Shown: positions 50,050 through 59,991 of the stretch, in pieces
How positions within the stretch are numbered: position 1 is the stretch's first letter
How the letters are laid out: the number at the start of each line of letters is the position of its first letter
NCBI GenBank assembly: GCA_963732335.1
Contig: CAVSZO010000005.1
Coordinates: 124,001-188,000, forward strand
Direction: 5' to 3'
DNA: 64,000 nucleotides
From: Desertimonas sp963732335
Lineage (GTDB): Bacteria; Actinomycetota; Acidimicrobiia; Acidimicrobiales; Ilumatobacteraceae
Program-made: the position numbers and the translations under genes
The notes under the pieces: generated by a model
Told to the model about the DNA's origin: nothing
What the model saw: the letters and a program-made list of their open reading frames with translations, nothing else
Databases searched by the model: none

Positions 50050-52676
50050 TGCTTGCGTGGCGCCTTCCTGGCCGCCGACTTCTTGCCGGGTGCCTTCCTG
50101 GCGCGGGTGCTCTTCTTCGGCGTGCCGCCCTTGGCGACGACCTGCTCGCGGCGGACGGCGAGCAGTTCGAACGCCCGCTCGGCCGTCATCTCCTCGATGC
50201 GGTCGCCGCGCCCGATCGACGCGTTGGTCTCGCCGTCGGTGACGTACACCCCGAATCGTCCGTCCCTGGCGACGACGGCTCGGCCACTCACCGGATCGTC
50301 ACCGAACTCGCGCAGCGGGCCGCGGGCGGCCATGCTGCGGGCGCCGCGCTTGTACACCTTCGGCGCGGCCAACAGCTCCAAGGCCTCGGCGAGGGTGACC
50401 GTGAGGAGGCGCTCCTCGTTGTCGAGCGAGCGGAACTCCTTGCCCTTCTGCACATACGGGCCGTGCGGACCGTTGCGAGCGAGCACCGGTTCGCCGTCGG
50501 CCGGGTCGGTGCCGAGCGTGCGGGGCAGGCTGAGCAGCGCTTCGGCGTCGGCCAGCGTCAGGTGCTCGAGCGACATCGACTTGAACAGGCTCGCCATCTT
50601 CGGCTTGTCGAGCCCCGGCGGCGGAGCCTCCGGGGTGCCGAGCTGCACGTACGGGCCGTAGCGACCGTTCTTGGCGAACACCGGCAGCCCGTCGAGCTCG
50701 CCGATCGGCTCGTCCGCCTTCGGTGCGGCGAGCAGGGAGAGGGCGACGTCGATGGTCAGCTCGTCGGGCGGGAGATCGTCGGGTACGCCGGCCGTGTCGT
50801 CGCCGCGCTTGACGTACGGGCCGAAGCGGCCCGGCTTGACGACGACGAGGTTGCCGTCGGCGTCGTGGCCGATGGGGAACGTGTTGATCGCCGCCGCGTC
50901 GATGCTGTCGAGGTTCTCTTCGACGAGCCGCTTGAGGCCCGGGAGGGCATCGTCGCTGGCGGGATCCGCGCCGAAGTAGAACTCGTGCAGCCACTCGTTC
51001 TTCTTCTGCTGGCCGGCGGCAATCGCGTCGAGATCGGTCTCCACCTTGGCGGTGAAGGCGTAGTCGACGAGCTCGTCGAAGTGCTGTTCGAGCAGGCCGA
51101 CGACCGCGAACGCCGTCCACGTCGGCACGAGCGCCTGGCCCTTCTTCCACACGTAGCCGCGGTCCTGGATCGTCTGGATGATCGACGCCCACGTCGACGG
51201 TCGGCCGATGCCGAGCTCTTCCAACCGCTTGACGAGGGACGCCTCGGTGTAGCGGGGCGGCGCGGTGGTGGCGTGGCCACGCGGCTCCAGCGAGTCGACG
51301 TCGACGACGTCGCCTGCCGCCAGGTGCGGCAACAGCTCCTCGCGCTCGATGACGGTCGTGGGGTCGTCGCCCTCGTCGCGAGCCTCGACGTACACCTGCC
51401 GGTAGCCCGGGAAAGTGATCGTCGTTCCAGAGGCGGAGAACTCGGCGTCCCGCCCGTCCTCGGCGGTGGCGCCGACGCGCACGGTGACGGTGTGGCCGGT
51501 GGCGTCGGCCATCTGGCTGGCCAGCGTGCGCTGCCAGATCAGGCGGTACAACGCCAGCTCGTGCCCGTTGAGCTCGCTGCCGACCTGCTGTGGTGAGCGC
51601 AGCGGGGTGGTCGGGCGGATCGCCTCGTGGGCCTCCTGGGCGTTCTTCACCCGCGACGTGTAGCGCCGCGGCGATGGCGACAGGAACGACGCGCCGTACT
51701 CGCTGGTGATCGTCGCCCGCACGGCCTGCAGCGCCTCGTCGGAGAGCACGACGGCGTCGGTGCGCATGTAGGTGATGTAGCCGCGCTCGTACAGGCCCTG
51801 GGCCACGCGCATGACCTGCGACGACGACCAGCGCAGCTGCCGGCCGCCCTCCTGCTGCAATGTCGACGTCATGAACGGCGCCTTCGGCTGCGAGCGGTAC
51901 GGCTTGTCGTCGACACTCCGGACGGCAAACGTGGCGGGCTCGAGGGCCGTAGCGAGCGAACGCGCTGTCGGCTCGTCGAGGGCGACCGCGTCACCGGCGA
52001 GGTTGCCCGACGAGTCGAAGTCCTTGCCGGTGGCGACTCGGCGTCCGTCGACGGCGACGAGGGTGGCGGTGAACGACGGCGTCGTCGCCGTCGTCAGTTC
52101 GATGTCCCAGTAACTGGCCGCCACGAAGACGATGCGTTCGCGCTCACGCTCGACGACCAGCCGCACGGCAGGGCTCTGTACCCGCCCCGCCGAGAGCCCC
52201 CGGTTGACTCGCCGCCACAGCACGGGAGAGACCTCGTAGCCATACAGGCGATCGAGGATGCGTCTCGTCTCGGCCGCGTCGACGAGGCCATAGTCGATGC
52301 CCCGTGGGTTGTTCACCGCTTGATCGATCGCCGCCGCGGTGATCTCGTGGAAGACCATCCGCTTCACCGGTACCTTCGGCTTGAGGTGCTCGAGGAGGTG
52401 CCAGCTGATCGCCTCCCCTTCACGATCCTCGTCCGTCGCGAGGTACAGCTCGGTGGCGCCCTTCAGTGCCGTGCGCAGCTCCTTGACGACCTGGGCACCC
52501 CGGTCGGTGAGCTCGTAGGTCGGCTTGAACCCGTTGTCGACGTCGACGGCGAGCCCCTTCGACGGCAGATCGGCGACGTGGCCGACCGAGGCGCGCACAT
52601 CGAACGTGTCGCCGAGGAACTTGGAGATCGTCTTGGCCTTCGCCGGTGATTCGACGACGACCAGCGGTCTAGCCAC
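50046..52676 (-). CDS. topA: DNA topoisomerase I
   Basis: Type IA topoisomerase of 876 residues, intact. Toprim domain: LVVVESPAKAKTISKFLGDT and LATDEDREGEAISWHLLEHL. Core: DRLYGYEVSPVLWRRVNRGL and SAGRVQSPAVRLVVERERER; the active-site Tyr lies in YERGYITYMRTDAVVLSDEA. The C-terminus has the repeated TopoI_C modules (FGPYVKRGDDTAG, RYGPYVQLGTPEA, PHGPYVQKGKEF, RFGVYVTDGETNAS) and a Lys/Arg/Ala-rich tail (KKSTRARKAPGKKSAARKAP) as in actinobacteria, which lack zinc fingers. GTG 52676 starts at the Toprim domain; the frame is open to 52769. One of the longest unbroken genes here. Confidence 0.95.
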   Translation of the reverse strand: MARPLVVVESPAKAKTISKFLGDTFDVRASVGHVADLPSKGLAVDVDNGFKPTYELTDRGAQVVKELRTALKGATELYLATDEDREGEAISWHLLEHLKPKVPVKRMVFHEITAAAIDQAVNNPRGIDYGLVDAAETRRILDRLYGYEVSPVLWRRVNRGLSAGRVQSPAVRLVVERERERIVFVAASYWDIELTTATTPSFTATLVAVDGRRVATGKDFDSSGNLAGDAVALDEPTARSLATALEPATFAVRSVDDKPYRSQPKAPFMTSTLQQEGGRQLRWSSSQVMRVAQGLYERGYITYMRTDAVVLSDEALQAVRATITSEYGASFLSPSPRRYTSRVKNAQEAHEAIRPTTPLRSPQQVGSELNGHELALYRLIWQRTLASQMADATGHTVTVRVGATAEDGRDAEFSASGTTITFPGYRQVYVEARDEGDDPTTVIEREELLPHLAAGDVVDVDSLEPRGHATTAPPRYTEASLVKRLEELGIGRPSTWASIIQTIQDRGYVWKKGQALVPTWTAFAVVGLLEQHFDELVDYAFTAKVETDLDAIAAGQQKKNEWLHEFYFGADPASDDALPGLKRLVEENLDSIDAAAINTFPIGHDADGNLVVVKPGRFGPYVKRGDDTAGVPDDLPPDELTIDVALSLLAAPKADEPIGELDGLPVFAKNGRYGPYVQLGTPEAPPPGLDKPKMASLFKSMSLEHLTLADAEALLSLPRTLGTDPADGEPVLARNGPHGPYVQKGKEFRSLDNEERLLTVTLAEALELLAAPKVYKRGARSMAARGPLREFGDDPVSGRAVVARDGRFGVYVTDGETNASIGRGDRIEEMTAERAFELLAVRREQVVAKGGTPKKSTRARKAPGKKSAARKAPRKQ

Positions 52677-52814
52677 TGGAAGCGTCTGCGCCGATGCGAG
52701 CGAGTGAGCGCCAGCGAGCGAGCGGCCGGAGTAACGGCCTGCGTGGCCGGGGAACGCAATGGGTGTCACTGGAACGCGGAGGATATCCAGCGCCGCCCCA
52801 ACCAGGCGTGACGG

Positions 52815-55154
52815 TTACACCGGAGTCGGTTGACGCTCCTGTTCGTCGCCCGCGTCGGCCGCCGTTCCTGGCACCTCGTGGTGCTCGCGGTGGTGGCCCT
52901 CGACGTCGATCTTGGGCAGGATGCGATCGAGCCACTTGGGGATCCACCAGTTCGGTCGCCGAGCAGCTCCATCGTGGCGGGCACGAGGAGGAGGCGGACG
53001 ATCGTGGCGTCGATGAGCACGGCGACGGCGAGGCCGAGGCCGAACAGCTTCAGCGAGCGGTCGTCGCCGAGGACGAAGGCGCCGAACACGCAGAACATGA
53101 TCAGCGCGGCGGCCGTGATCACTCGGGCAGTCAGGGCGAGGCCGTCGGCCACCGCCGTGTTGTTGTCGGGGCGGCCGCGGCGGACGCTGCGGTCGTATTC
53201 CTCCTTGATGCGTGACAGGAGGAAGACCTCGTAGTCCATCGACAGGCCGAACACGATGGCAAACAGGAACATCGGGATCCAGGCGTCGATCGGCCCGCTG
53301 CGGTCGACGCCGATCAGCCCCGGTCACCCAACCCCACTGGAAGATCGGCGACGAGCACGCCGTAGGCCGCAGCGACGGACAGCAGGTTCATGATCACGGC
53401 CTTGAGCGGGACGAGGAGGCTGCGGAACACGGCCATCAGCAACAAGAAGCTGAGCCCGAGCACGACGGCGAGCAACCACGGCATGCGCTCACCCATGTAC
53501 GCCGCGAAGTCCGAGGATCCGGCGGTCGCTCCGCCGACTTTGGCGTCGACTCCTGTCGCCGGGATCACGTCATCACGGAGCGTGTCGACGAGGTCGTCCG
53601 TCTCGGCGTCCTGCGGTGCGCCGTCCGGGAAGAGCAGGACGAGGGCGAGGTCGTCGACGTCCTCCGGAGCGGTGTTGACGAACGCGACGCCCTCGGTCTC
53701 CTCCAGCGTGCCGACGAAGGCCTCCACGGCCTCGGGATCGGTTGCCGTCTCACCCTCGACGGTGATGTAGAAGGGACCGTTGCTGCCCGGACCGAAGCCC
53801 TCGGCCAGGAGGTCGTAGGCCCGGCGGACGGTCTGGCTCTCGGGATAGTTGCCATAGTCGCCGAAGCCGAGGCGCAGGGAGAGCAACGGGATGGCCAGGA
53901 TGATGAGGAAGGCCACCGCACCGAGCGCGCTACGCCACGGATGGTGCTGGACGACGCGGCTCCAGCGGTACCAGAACCGTTGCTCCTTCGGCGGCTCCTT
54001 CCGGTGGGGCACGTGCTGGCGGAGGGAGCCCTTGAGGATGAAGCTGCCGGCGACTACCAGGACGGCGAGGATGATCGCAGCCCCGGCGATGACCGCGGCA
54101 CCGAACGCGACTCCCGCGAACACGCCGACGACGACGAGGCCGACAGCGATCAGCGCCGCCCTCGTGGTGACGTCGATGCGATCGCCGACCCACCCGAGCA
54201 GGGCTGGTAGCAGCGTCAACGAGACGAGAACCATCATCACCACGCCGATGGCGGCAGACGACGCCGATGGCGGTGACGAACTCGAGCCCGATCAACGTGA
54301 GCCCCAGCAACGAGATGACGACCGTCGTCCCGGCGAAGATCACCGCCCGGCCGCTCGTGTCGATCGCCTCAGCTACCGAGTCCTCGACGGAAAGCCCGGC
54401 GTGTAACGCCTCGCGATAGCGCGTGACGATGAACAGGGCGTAGTCGATGCCCACGCCGATGCCGATCATCGCCACCATCGCCGTCGTGAAGTCGGGGATG
54501 GCGATGACGTTGCTGAGCAGGGTGACGAGCGGCCGTCGAAATCCCGAGGCCCAGCAGCGCGGTGCCGATCGGCAGGCCCATCGCCAGCACCGAACCGAAG
54601 GCGATGATCAGAATGACGACGGCGGCGAGGACGCCGTACACCTCGCTCTCGGGAAGCTCGAACTCGGAGAACAGGTCGCCGCCGTACTCGATCTGGGCAC
54701 CCTCGATCGGTGGTAGCTCGTCACCGGCGTCGCGTATCTCCTTACCGTCGTCGACGAGCTCCTCGAACGGCCGATCGGCGACGTCGAGCTGGGCGAAGGC
54801 AATCGTCCTGTCTTGGGAGATCTGGTTCGGCTCGTCGTACGGGCTGGTGACGGTGATCCCCTCGGTCTCGGCGGCAAGCGCCATCAGCTGCTCGAACCGC
54901 TCTTGAACCTCCGGGTCGTCGATGCCCTGCTCCGCCTTGATCACGATCGAACCCGAGAAGGCGGCACGATCCGGCAGGTCGGCCTCCAACCGGTCCTGAA
55001 CGTCACGCGCCTCACCGCTCGGGAGGACGAACTCCGTCTTCCAGTCCGGCCCGACGCTCGACGCGAGGCCGTTGATGATGACAAGGGCGGCGACCCACGC
55101 TCCGATGACGATCCAGCGGTGGCGCAGGCAGGCGCGAGCAAGGCGAACGAGCAT
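52815..55154 (-). CDS. MMPL-family RND transporter (about five frameshifts)
   Basis: About 779 residues with the two-fold MMPL layout. First half: LVRLARACLRHRWIVIGAWV, an extracytoplasmic loop (AERFEQ-like residues 30-170), VLAAVVILIIAFGSVLAMGL, IGIGVGIDYALFIVTRYREA (the G-x-x-x-D-Y motif) and FAGTTVVISLLGLTLIGLEF. Second half: LLAVVLGLSFLLLMAVFRSL and PMFLFAIVFGLSMDYEVFLL. Breaks near 54535, 54255, 53325 (two) and 52955; the last fits a missing base, the others extra bases. Actinobacterial MMPL proteins export lipids or drugs. It lies upstream of topA on the same strand. Confidence 0.88.
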
Positions 55155-55279
55155 GTCGCGATGCTACGCCGGGGGTGTCACCGCATGTCTAGTAGGTTTC
55201 TTACGAACTAAGAGATTTCTGCTGTGACTGTTGGCACCTCATCCTGCGCGTCCCTGACACGCGGATTACCGTCGCCGTC
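55155..55279. promoter_or_regulatory. Divergent promoter region of MMPL and rsgA with an AT-rich dyad
   Basis: The gap holds an AT-rich island with taggtttcttacgaacta (55193-55210), an imperfect dyad that resembles operators of TetR regulators commonly found ahead of MMPL genes. On the rsgA side, TACCGT (55267-55272) lies seven bases before GTG 55280. The dyad match is weak and no regulator gene is adjacent. Confidence 0.3.
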
Positions 55280-56308
55280 GTGACGGCAGCGGCGCTGCAG
55301 GCGCTGGGTTGGGGCGACGATCTTCAGTCGTCGTGGGAGGCGCTCGGTTCGCCCGGGTCGCCCGCCCGCGTGGGCCGCATCGACCGCGGGTGGAGCACAC
55401 TGCTCGCCGGCGACGGTGTGGGCGGTCCCGAACGGGTCCGCAACATCGGTGCCGACGTCGCCGTGGGGGACTGGGTCGTGGCGTCCGGCGACGGCGAGCG
55501 CGTCGAGCACGTGCTCGAGCGGCGTTCGGCGTTCGTACGCCGGGCATCGTTCGAGGGGGCCCGCGCGGTCGCCCACACGCTCGCCGCCAACATCGACGTC
55601 GTGTTCCTCTGTCATTCGTTTGCCGTGGCGCCGAACCAGCGCCGCCTCGAGCGCGAGCTGGTGCTGGCCTTCGACAGCGGAGCCGACCCGATCGTCCTGC
55701 TCACCAAGAGCGACCTCGTCGACGACCCGGAGCCGGCCAGGCGGGAGCTGCAAGAGGTCGCCCTCGGCGTGCCCGTGCTCGTGTCCAGCGGTCGTCGCGC
55801 GGACGGGCTCGACGAGCTACTCGGCGTGTTGGGACCGGGACGCACCGTGGCGTTCCTCGGCGCCAGTGGGGTGGGTAAGTCGACGCTCGTCAACGCCCTG
55901 CTCGGGGAGCAGCGGCAGGCGACCACCGAGGTCCGCGGCGACCACCGCGGCCGGCACACGACCGTGGCCGCCGAGCTGCTGCGCGTCCCGCATGATGGCG
56001 GCTGGTTGATCGACACGCCCGGAGTCCGGGCACTGTCGCTGTGGTTGTCCGGTCGAGGCATCGAAGAAGCGTTTGCCGACGTCTTCGAATTGATGGACCA
56101 GTGCCGCTTCCGTGACTGCAAACACGACCAGGAGCCGGGCTGCGCCGTCCGCCTGGCGATCGAGGAGGGCCGCCTCGACCCCGAGCGCTTCCACAACCTC
56201 GAACGCCTCGTCGCCGAGGAGGCTGCCCTCGAGGAGGAGCAGCGTGCCAACGAGAAGTTGGCCGACCGACGCCGGCGCCCACCGCCGGAGGCATCCGAGT
56301 CGATGTAG
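55280..56308 (+). CDS. rsgA: Ribosome small-subunit-dependent GTPase A
   Basis: Circularly permuted GTPase of 342 residues that assists late 30S maturation. An N-terminal OB domain (ADVAVGDWVVASGDGERVEH) leads to the permuted G motifs: G4 VLLTKSDLVDD, G1 FLGASGVGKSTLVNALLG, the switch region RGDHRGRHTTVAAELL, and G3 LIDTPGVRAL. The C-terminal zinc finger is CRFRDCKHDQEPGCAV (Cys, Cys, His, Cys). Start GTG 55280 is seven bases after TACCGT. The frame is intact. Confidence 0.95.
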   Translation: MTAAALQALGWGDDLQSSWEALGSPGSPARVGRIDRGWSTLLAGDGVGGPERVRNIGADVAVGDWVVASGDGERVEHVLERRSAFVRRASFEGARAVAHTLAANIDVVFLCHSFAVAPNQRRLERELVLAFDSGADPIVLLTKSDLVDDPEPARRELQEVALGVPVLVSSGRRADGLDELLGVLGPGRTVAFLGASGVGKSTLVNALLGEQRQATTEVRGDHRGRHTTVAAELLRVPHDGGWLIDTPGVRALSLWLSGRGIEEAFADVFELMDQCRFRDCKHDQEPGCAVRLAIEEGRLDPERFHNLERLVAEEAALEEEQRANEKLADRRRRPPPEASESM

Positions 56309-56315
56309 CCGCTCG

Positions 56316-56643
56316 TTACGCCGAGAGTGAGTTCGCTGACCGTGATCGCCCGATCGAAGCCGGTGAGGGCCAGGCGCTGGCGCAGCGCTTCGTCGGTGGT
56401 CACGACGACGAGGTCGCCGCCAGCTCGGCGCGCCCTGCCGGCCGCGCCGAGGAGCACGCCGAGAGCGACGTCGTCGAGGGCTTCGACGCCTTGCAGGTCG
56501 ACGGCGATGGTGGCCGCCGGATGATCGACGATCGCCGTCGAGAGGGCGTTGTGCAACGACGGTACGGTCGCCAAGTCGACTGAGCCACTGAGGGCGACCA
56601 CGGGCCGGCCGGCGACGAGGCTGGACGACACCCCCAACGGCAT
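56316..56643 (-). CDS. STAS-domain protein (anti-sigma-factor antagonist type), frameshift at the end
   Basis: About 108 residues. The STAS fold is visible: VVALSGSVDLATVPSLHNAL, AATIAVDLQGVEALDDVALG (in place of the usual D-S-S-G phosphorylation motif it reads ALDDVALG, so the phospho-Ser is absent) and GDLVVVTTDEALRQRLALTG. The frame as read continues far into the antisense of rsgA. One extra base near 56325 would end it at TAA 56316-56318. TACCGT is six bases before ATG 56643. It may regulate a sigma factor without phosphorylation; its target is not evident. Confidence 0.75.
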
Positions 56644-56673
56644 CGCGTCACGGTAGTGCCGGTCGCCGTGCCG

Positions 56674-57051
56674 TCACGGCGGCTCCCATGCCATCGCAGC
56701 GGTCGCCTCGAGCGTCACATCGCTGATCGCCGCGCCGACGAGCGCCACGTCGGTGGCGTTGACGTAGCGGACGCGGACGCGGACGACGTCGCCGGCGACG
56801 CTGACGGACACGTCGATCGGCGTGAGGTTCGCCACGCGCCGGGCCGCGGCGGTGGCGGCCCCGCCCGGATCGGCTGATACTGCCGCAGCGCGGGCGGCTT
56901 CGCGGGCGACGTACTCGATCGCCAGCTGATCTCGGGCGACGAGGGCAACCTGAAGGGCACCGAGGACGAACAGCACGACCAGCGGCAGGACGAGCGCGAG
57001 CTCGACGACGGCTTGGCCGCGATCGTCGCGGCGGACCTTCACACCGTGCAC
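56674..57051 (-). CDS. TadE-family pilus assembly protein
   Basis: A 125-residue pseudopilin-like protein. The N-terminus VRRDDRGQAVVELALVLPLV followed by VLFVLGALQVALVARDQLAI is the TadE signature, a short basic leader before a hydrophobic helix with an early Glu. VAREAARAAAVSADPGGAAT then leads to a small extracellular domain. It is the last gene of the Flp/Tad locus on this strand. In mycobacteria two TadE-like genes (Rv3655c, Rv3654c) follow the DUF4244 gene; here I see one. Confidence 0.88.
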   Translation of the reverse strand: MHGVKVRRDDRGQAVVELALVLPLVVLFVLGALQVALVARDQLAIEYVAREAARAAAVSADPGGAATAAARRVANLTPIDVSVSVAGDVVRVRVRYVNATDVALVGAAISDVTLEATAAMAWEPP

Positions 57052-57127
57052 TCTCGGGGGCTGCGCCCCCGGAACCCCATCGCCTGGCGGCTCGCTGGCG
57101 CTCGCTCGCCAGGAAGTGTTCGCAAGC

Positions 57128-57372
57128 TCACACCTTCTCGATCACCGAGTCGATCACGCGGTTGAACAGGCGGGCGACCTTGGCGCCTCCGCCTCCCGCG
57201 GTCGCCCAGGCGACGACGAGCAGGGCGACAAGCGCGGCGGCGAGCAACACGAGGGCGTACTCGGTGGTTGCTTGGCCGCGGTCGTCGCGCCAGCGCGCTC
57301 GCAATGTGGCGGTGGTGCGCGGATCGGTGAGCAGCAGCAGGGCAACTGAAGTCGGGCAAGAAGCTGGTACAT
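57128..57372 (-). CDS. DUF4244 Flp-pilin-like protein (frameshift near the N-terminus)
   Basis: About 81 residues: ATG 57372 gives MYQLLARLQLP. After a frame change near 57325 it continues LLTDPRTTATLRARWRDDRG, then QATTEYALVLLAAALVALLV and a C-terminus KVARLFNRVIDSVIEKV. The Gly followed by a helix with Glu at position +5 of the mature part is the processing pattern of Flp-type pilins. DUF4244 proteins lie at this place in actinobacterial tad loci and are the presumed pilin. TTG 57303 is an alternative start. Confidence 0.75.
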
Positions 57373-57423
57373 GACGTCTCCTTCGGGTTGTGGCCGGGCC
57401 GGCCGTTCAGGTGTGGGGACGGA

Positions 57424-58164
57424 TCAGAGCGCCGAGCCGCGCACCGTCGAGAGGGCGCCGAGCACAGCCGGCGCGATGGCGAGCAGGACGAACGATGGCA
57501 GCGTGCACACGACCAACGGGAACGACAGGCGCACGGGGAGGCGGCGAGCCGCTGCCTCGCCGGCGCGTCGCCGCCCGGCGTTGGCTTCATCGGTGAGCCG
57601 GTCGAGCACGGGAGCGAGCGGCAGCCCGTCGCGGACCGCCGTCCCGAGCGCCGACACGAGTGCCAGCGGCGCTCCGCCCGCAGTGCCCGCTCAGCTCGAC
57701 CAGGGCGTCGGCGAAGCCGGCGCCGCGGTGCAGCCGCTGCTCGGTGGCGGCGAATCCCGGCCGCACCGATGGGGGCGCCAGTCGGGCGAGCTCGCCGACC
57801 GCTTGGGTCGGTGTCAGTCCGGCGTGCAGGCACATCACCATCAGCTCGATGGCGTCCGGCATCGCCGCGTCGATCGCCTGGCGGGACGCGCGTGCTGCGT
57901 TGCGCCGACGAACGACCACTACAGCTGCGGCGCCAACGCCCCCGACGACTGCGAGCCCCGGTTCGAGGACGGCGACGACGGCGGCTGCAACGACGGCGAC
58001 GGCCAGCGCGAGCCGGCGACGGTGGCGCGGGCGTTCGTTCGGGCCGTCGTCCACGGCCGTCGCGACGCGGCAACCTGCGGACGAATTCGCGGGCGAGGTC
58101 GGGACGCCGCCACGAAGACCGCCGCCGCCCCGGCGGAACCTGCCAACACGCCGGCCGTGCTCAT
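57424..58164 (-). CDS. tadC: Tad secretion inner-membrane protein TadC (frameshifts)
   Basis: About 245 residues of the type II secretion F (GspF-like) family. ATG 58164 overlaps the tadB stop by four bases. After an N-terminal helix (VLAGSAGAAAVFVAAS) the frame changes near 58090 to LALAVAVVAAAVVAVLEPGL, then RQAIDAAMPDAIELMVMCLH and AGLTPTQAVGELARLAPPSV. Near 57680 it changes again to GTAVRDGLPLAPVLDRLTDE and the C-terminal helices ending STVRGSAL. Partner of TadB in the platform complex. Confidence 0.85.
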
Positions 58165-58850
58165 CGTGGACGCCCGATGATGCGCCGCATCCACAGCGCA
58201 CCGGTGGCGTTGAGCAGGCCTCCGAGCGACACGACAGCGACACCCGCCGGGGTGGTGATGGCGGAGCGCACCTTGTGGTCGGTGGCGGCGAGCAGCACGA
58301 GCAGGGCGACCGGCACGAACGTGAGGACTCGGGCGGATAGTCGCGCCTGGGCGCTCTGCGCCTGTTGCTCGGCGGCGACGGCAGCGCGGGCGCGCAGGGT
58401 TGCCGCGGCGCGTTCGAGTGGTGCCGCGGCCGGCCCGCCGAAGCGCGCACACGAGCGCAGCACGGTCAACGCCAGACCGGCGGCACTGACCGGGTCGACA
58501 CCGGCACGGTCGAGGGCGTCGACGAGCGACTCGCCGCGGCCGACCTGTTGGACCACGGGCGCGACCACATCAGCCATCGCCGAATCCATCGCTGCGCCGG
58601 CAACCACGGCGGCCGTCAACGAGCTGCCACTGCGCAGCGATCTGGCGACGGCATCGCACCAGTCGGCGACCTCGTCGGCTCCGGGTTGGGTCGACCGCCG
58701 GACGAGCTGGAACGTCAGCCGCCGGCGCCCGGTATCGGCCCCGTCAGCACCGGGGACGCGCGCCGCCGGCACGCGAGTCGCCATCCTCGCTGCCAACATG
58801 GCGACGGCGAGCGCGGTGACCGTGGCCGCGCCCATGGTGTCGGCACTCAT
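58161..58850 (-). CDS. tadB: Tad secretion inner-membrane protein TadB
   Basis: A 229-residue T2SF-domain protein, intact. An N-terminal helix (ATVTALAVAMLAARMATRVP) is followed by the cytoplasmic four-helix domain (DWCDAVARSLRSGSSLTAAV, RGESLVDALDRAGVDPVSAA, LRSCARFGGPAAAPLERAAA) and two C-terminal helices (VLTFVPVALLVLLAATDHK, GVAVVSLGGLLNATGALWM). It sits between the CpaF ATPase (42 bases upstream) and TadC (ATGA overlap). Confidence 0.92.
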   Translation of the reverse strand: MSADTMGAATVTALAVAMLAARMATRVPAARVPGADGADTGRRRLTFQLVRRSTQPGADEVADWCDAVARSLRSGSSLTAAVVAGAAMDSAMADVVAPVVQQVGRGESLVDALDRAGVDPVSAAGLALTVLRSCARFGGPAAAPLERAAATLRARAAVAAEQQAQSAQARLSARVLTFVPVALLVLLAATDHKVRSAITTPAGVAVVSLGGLLNATGALWMRRIIGRPR

Positions 58851-58892
58851 CGCTGCTCCGGCACTCGCGACCGGCGAAGCGCGCCGACGCGC

Positions 58893-59991
58893 TCAGCCGC
58901 CGGCGACGATCGGCCGCGTCGCCGGCTCGCCGTCGCGATCGATCACCTCGGCGATCTCGCTGACCCGTCGAGCCCCGCCGGTAGTTCGCTCGACGTGGAC
59001 GACGGCATCGATGCAGCGCACGAGGTGATCGCGAACGGCGCGCAGCGGCCACGCCGGAGCGGCCTGGACCACGAGGGTCTCGAGGCGATGCAGGGCGTCG
59101 ACGGCGCTGTTGGCGTGACACGTCGACCACGATCCGTCGTGACCGGTGTTGAGCGCCTGGACGAGCCCGAGCACTTCTCGGCCGCGGACTTCGCCGACGA
59201 CGAGACGGTCGGGTCGCAGGCGGAGGGCCGTGTGCAGGAGCTGCTCGACGGAGATCGCCGCCAGGCCGTCGTTGCTCGCCGGGCGGGCCTCCAGGCGCAC
59301 GACGTGATCCGCCAGCGGCGCCAGCTCGGCGGTGTCCTCCAGCAACACGATGCGCTCGCCGGGGCGGGTGAGGCCGAGCAGGCTCGACATCAGTGACGTC
59401 TTGCCAGACGAGGTGGCGCCTGAGATCACGGTGTTGCAGCGCTGCTCGACGAGCTCGCCGAGGGCGTCGGTGACCGCACTGTCGCCGAACGCCGTGAGCG
59501 GAAGCGGTTCGGTGCGAAAGCGGCGGAGCGAAAGGATCGTCCCGTCAACGCTGATCGGCGGCACGACGGCACACACTCGTGTGCCGTCTTCGAGGCGGGC
59601 ATCGACGATCGGAGTCGTGCGATCGAATCGCCGGCCGAGGGGCGCCAGGATTCGCTCGATCACGACGGCGAGGTCAGTGGCGGCGATCCATCCCCGTCGT
59701 TCCAGCTCGCCCGCCCGCTCGACCCAGACCTCGCCGCCTCCGTTGACGAGGACCTCGTCGACGGCGACGTCGCGGATCAACGCGTCGAGCGGGCCGAGAC
59801 CGTCGAGCCGGGCAACGGCGGCACCGACGAGCCGTTCCCGCTCGTCCGGCTCCAGCGAGCGGTGCGAGCCGGCGAACGTGTTCGCGCACGGCTGCCTCGG
59901 CGCTGCCCGGCACGCCCTGCGCCGCCCGGCACAACGCGTTCACGAGCCGCTCATCGACGTCGCTGCCGGCGACGGCGGAGGTGGCGTTCAT
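58893..59991 (-). CDS. tadA: Pilus assembly ATPase TadA/CpaF (one frameshift)
   Basis: About 365 residues. The N-terminal part (SDVDERLVNALCRAAQGVPG) changes frame near 59865 to SLEPDERERLVGAAVARLDG, then LIRDVAVDEVLVNGGGEVWV. The ATPase core has Walker A VISGATSSGKTSLMSSLLGL, the Asp box IVLLEDTAEL, Walker B-type RLRPDRLVVGEVRGREVLGL and the His box TGHDGSWSTCHANSAVDALH. It powers Flp/Tad pilus assembly. ATG 59991 overlaps the CpaE-like gene by four bases. Confidence 0.9.
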
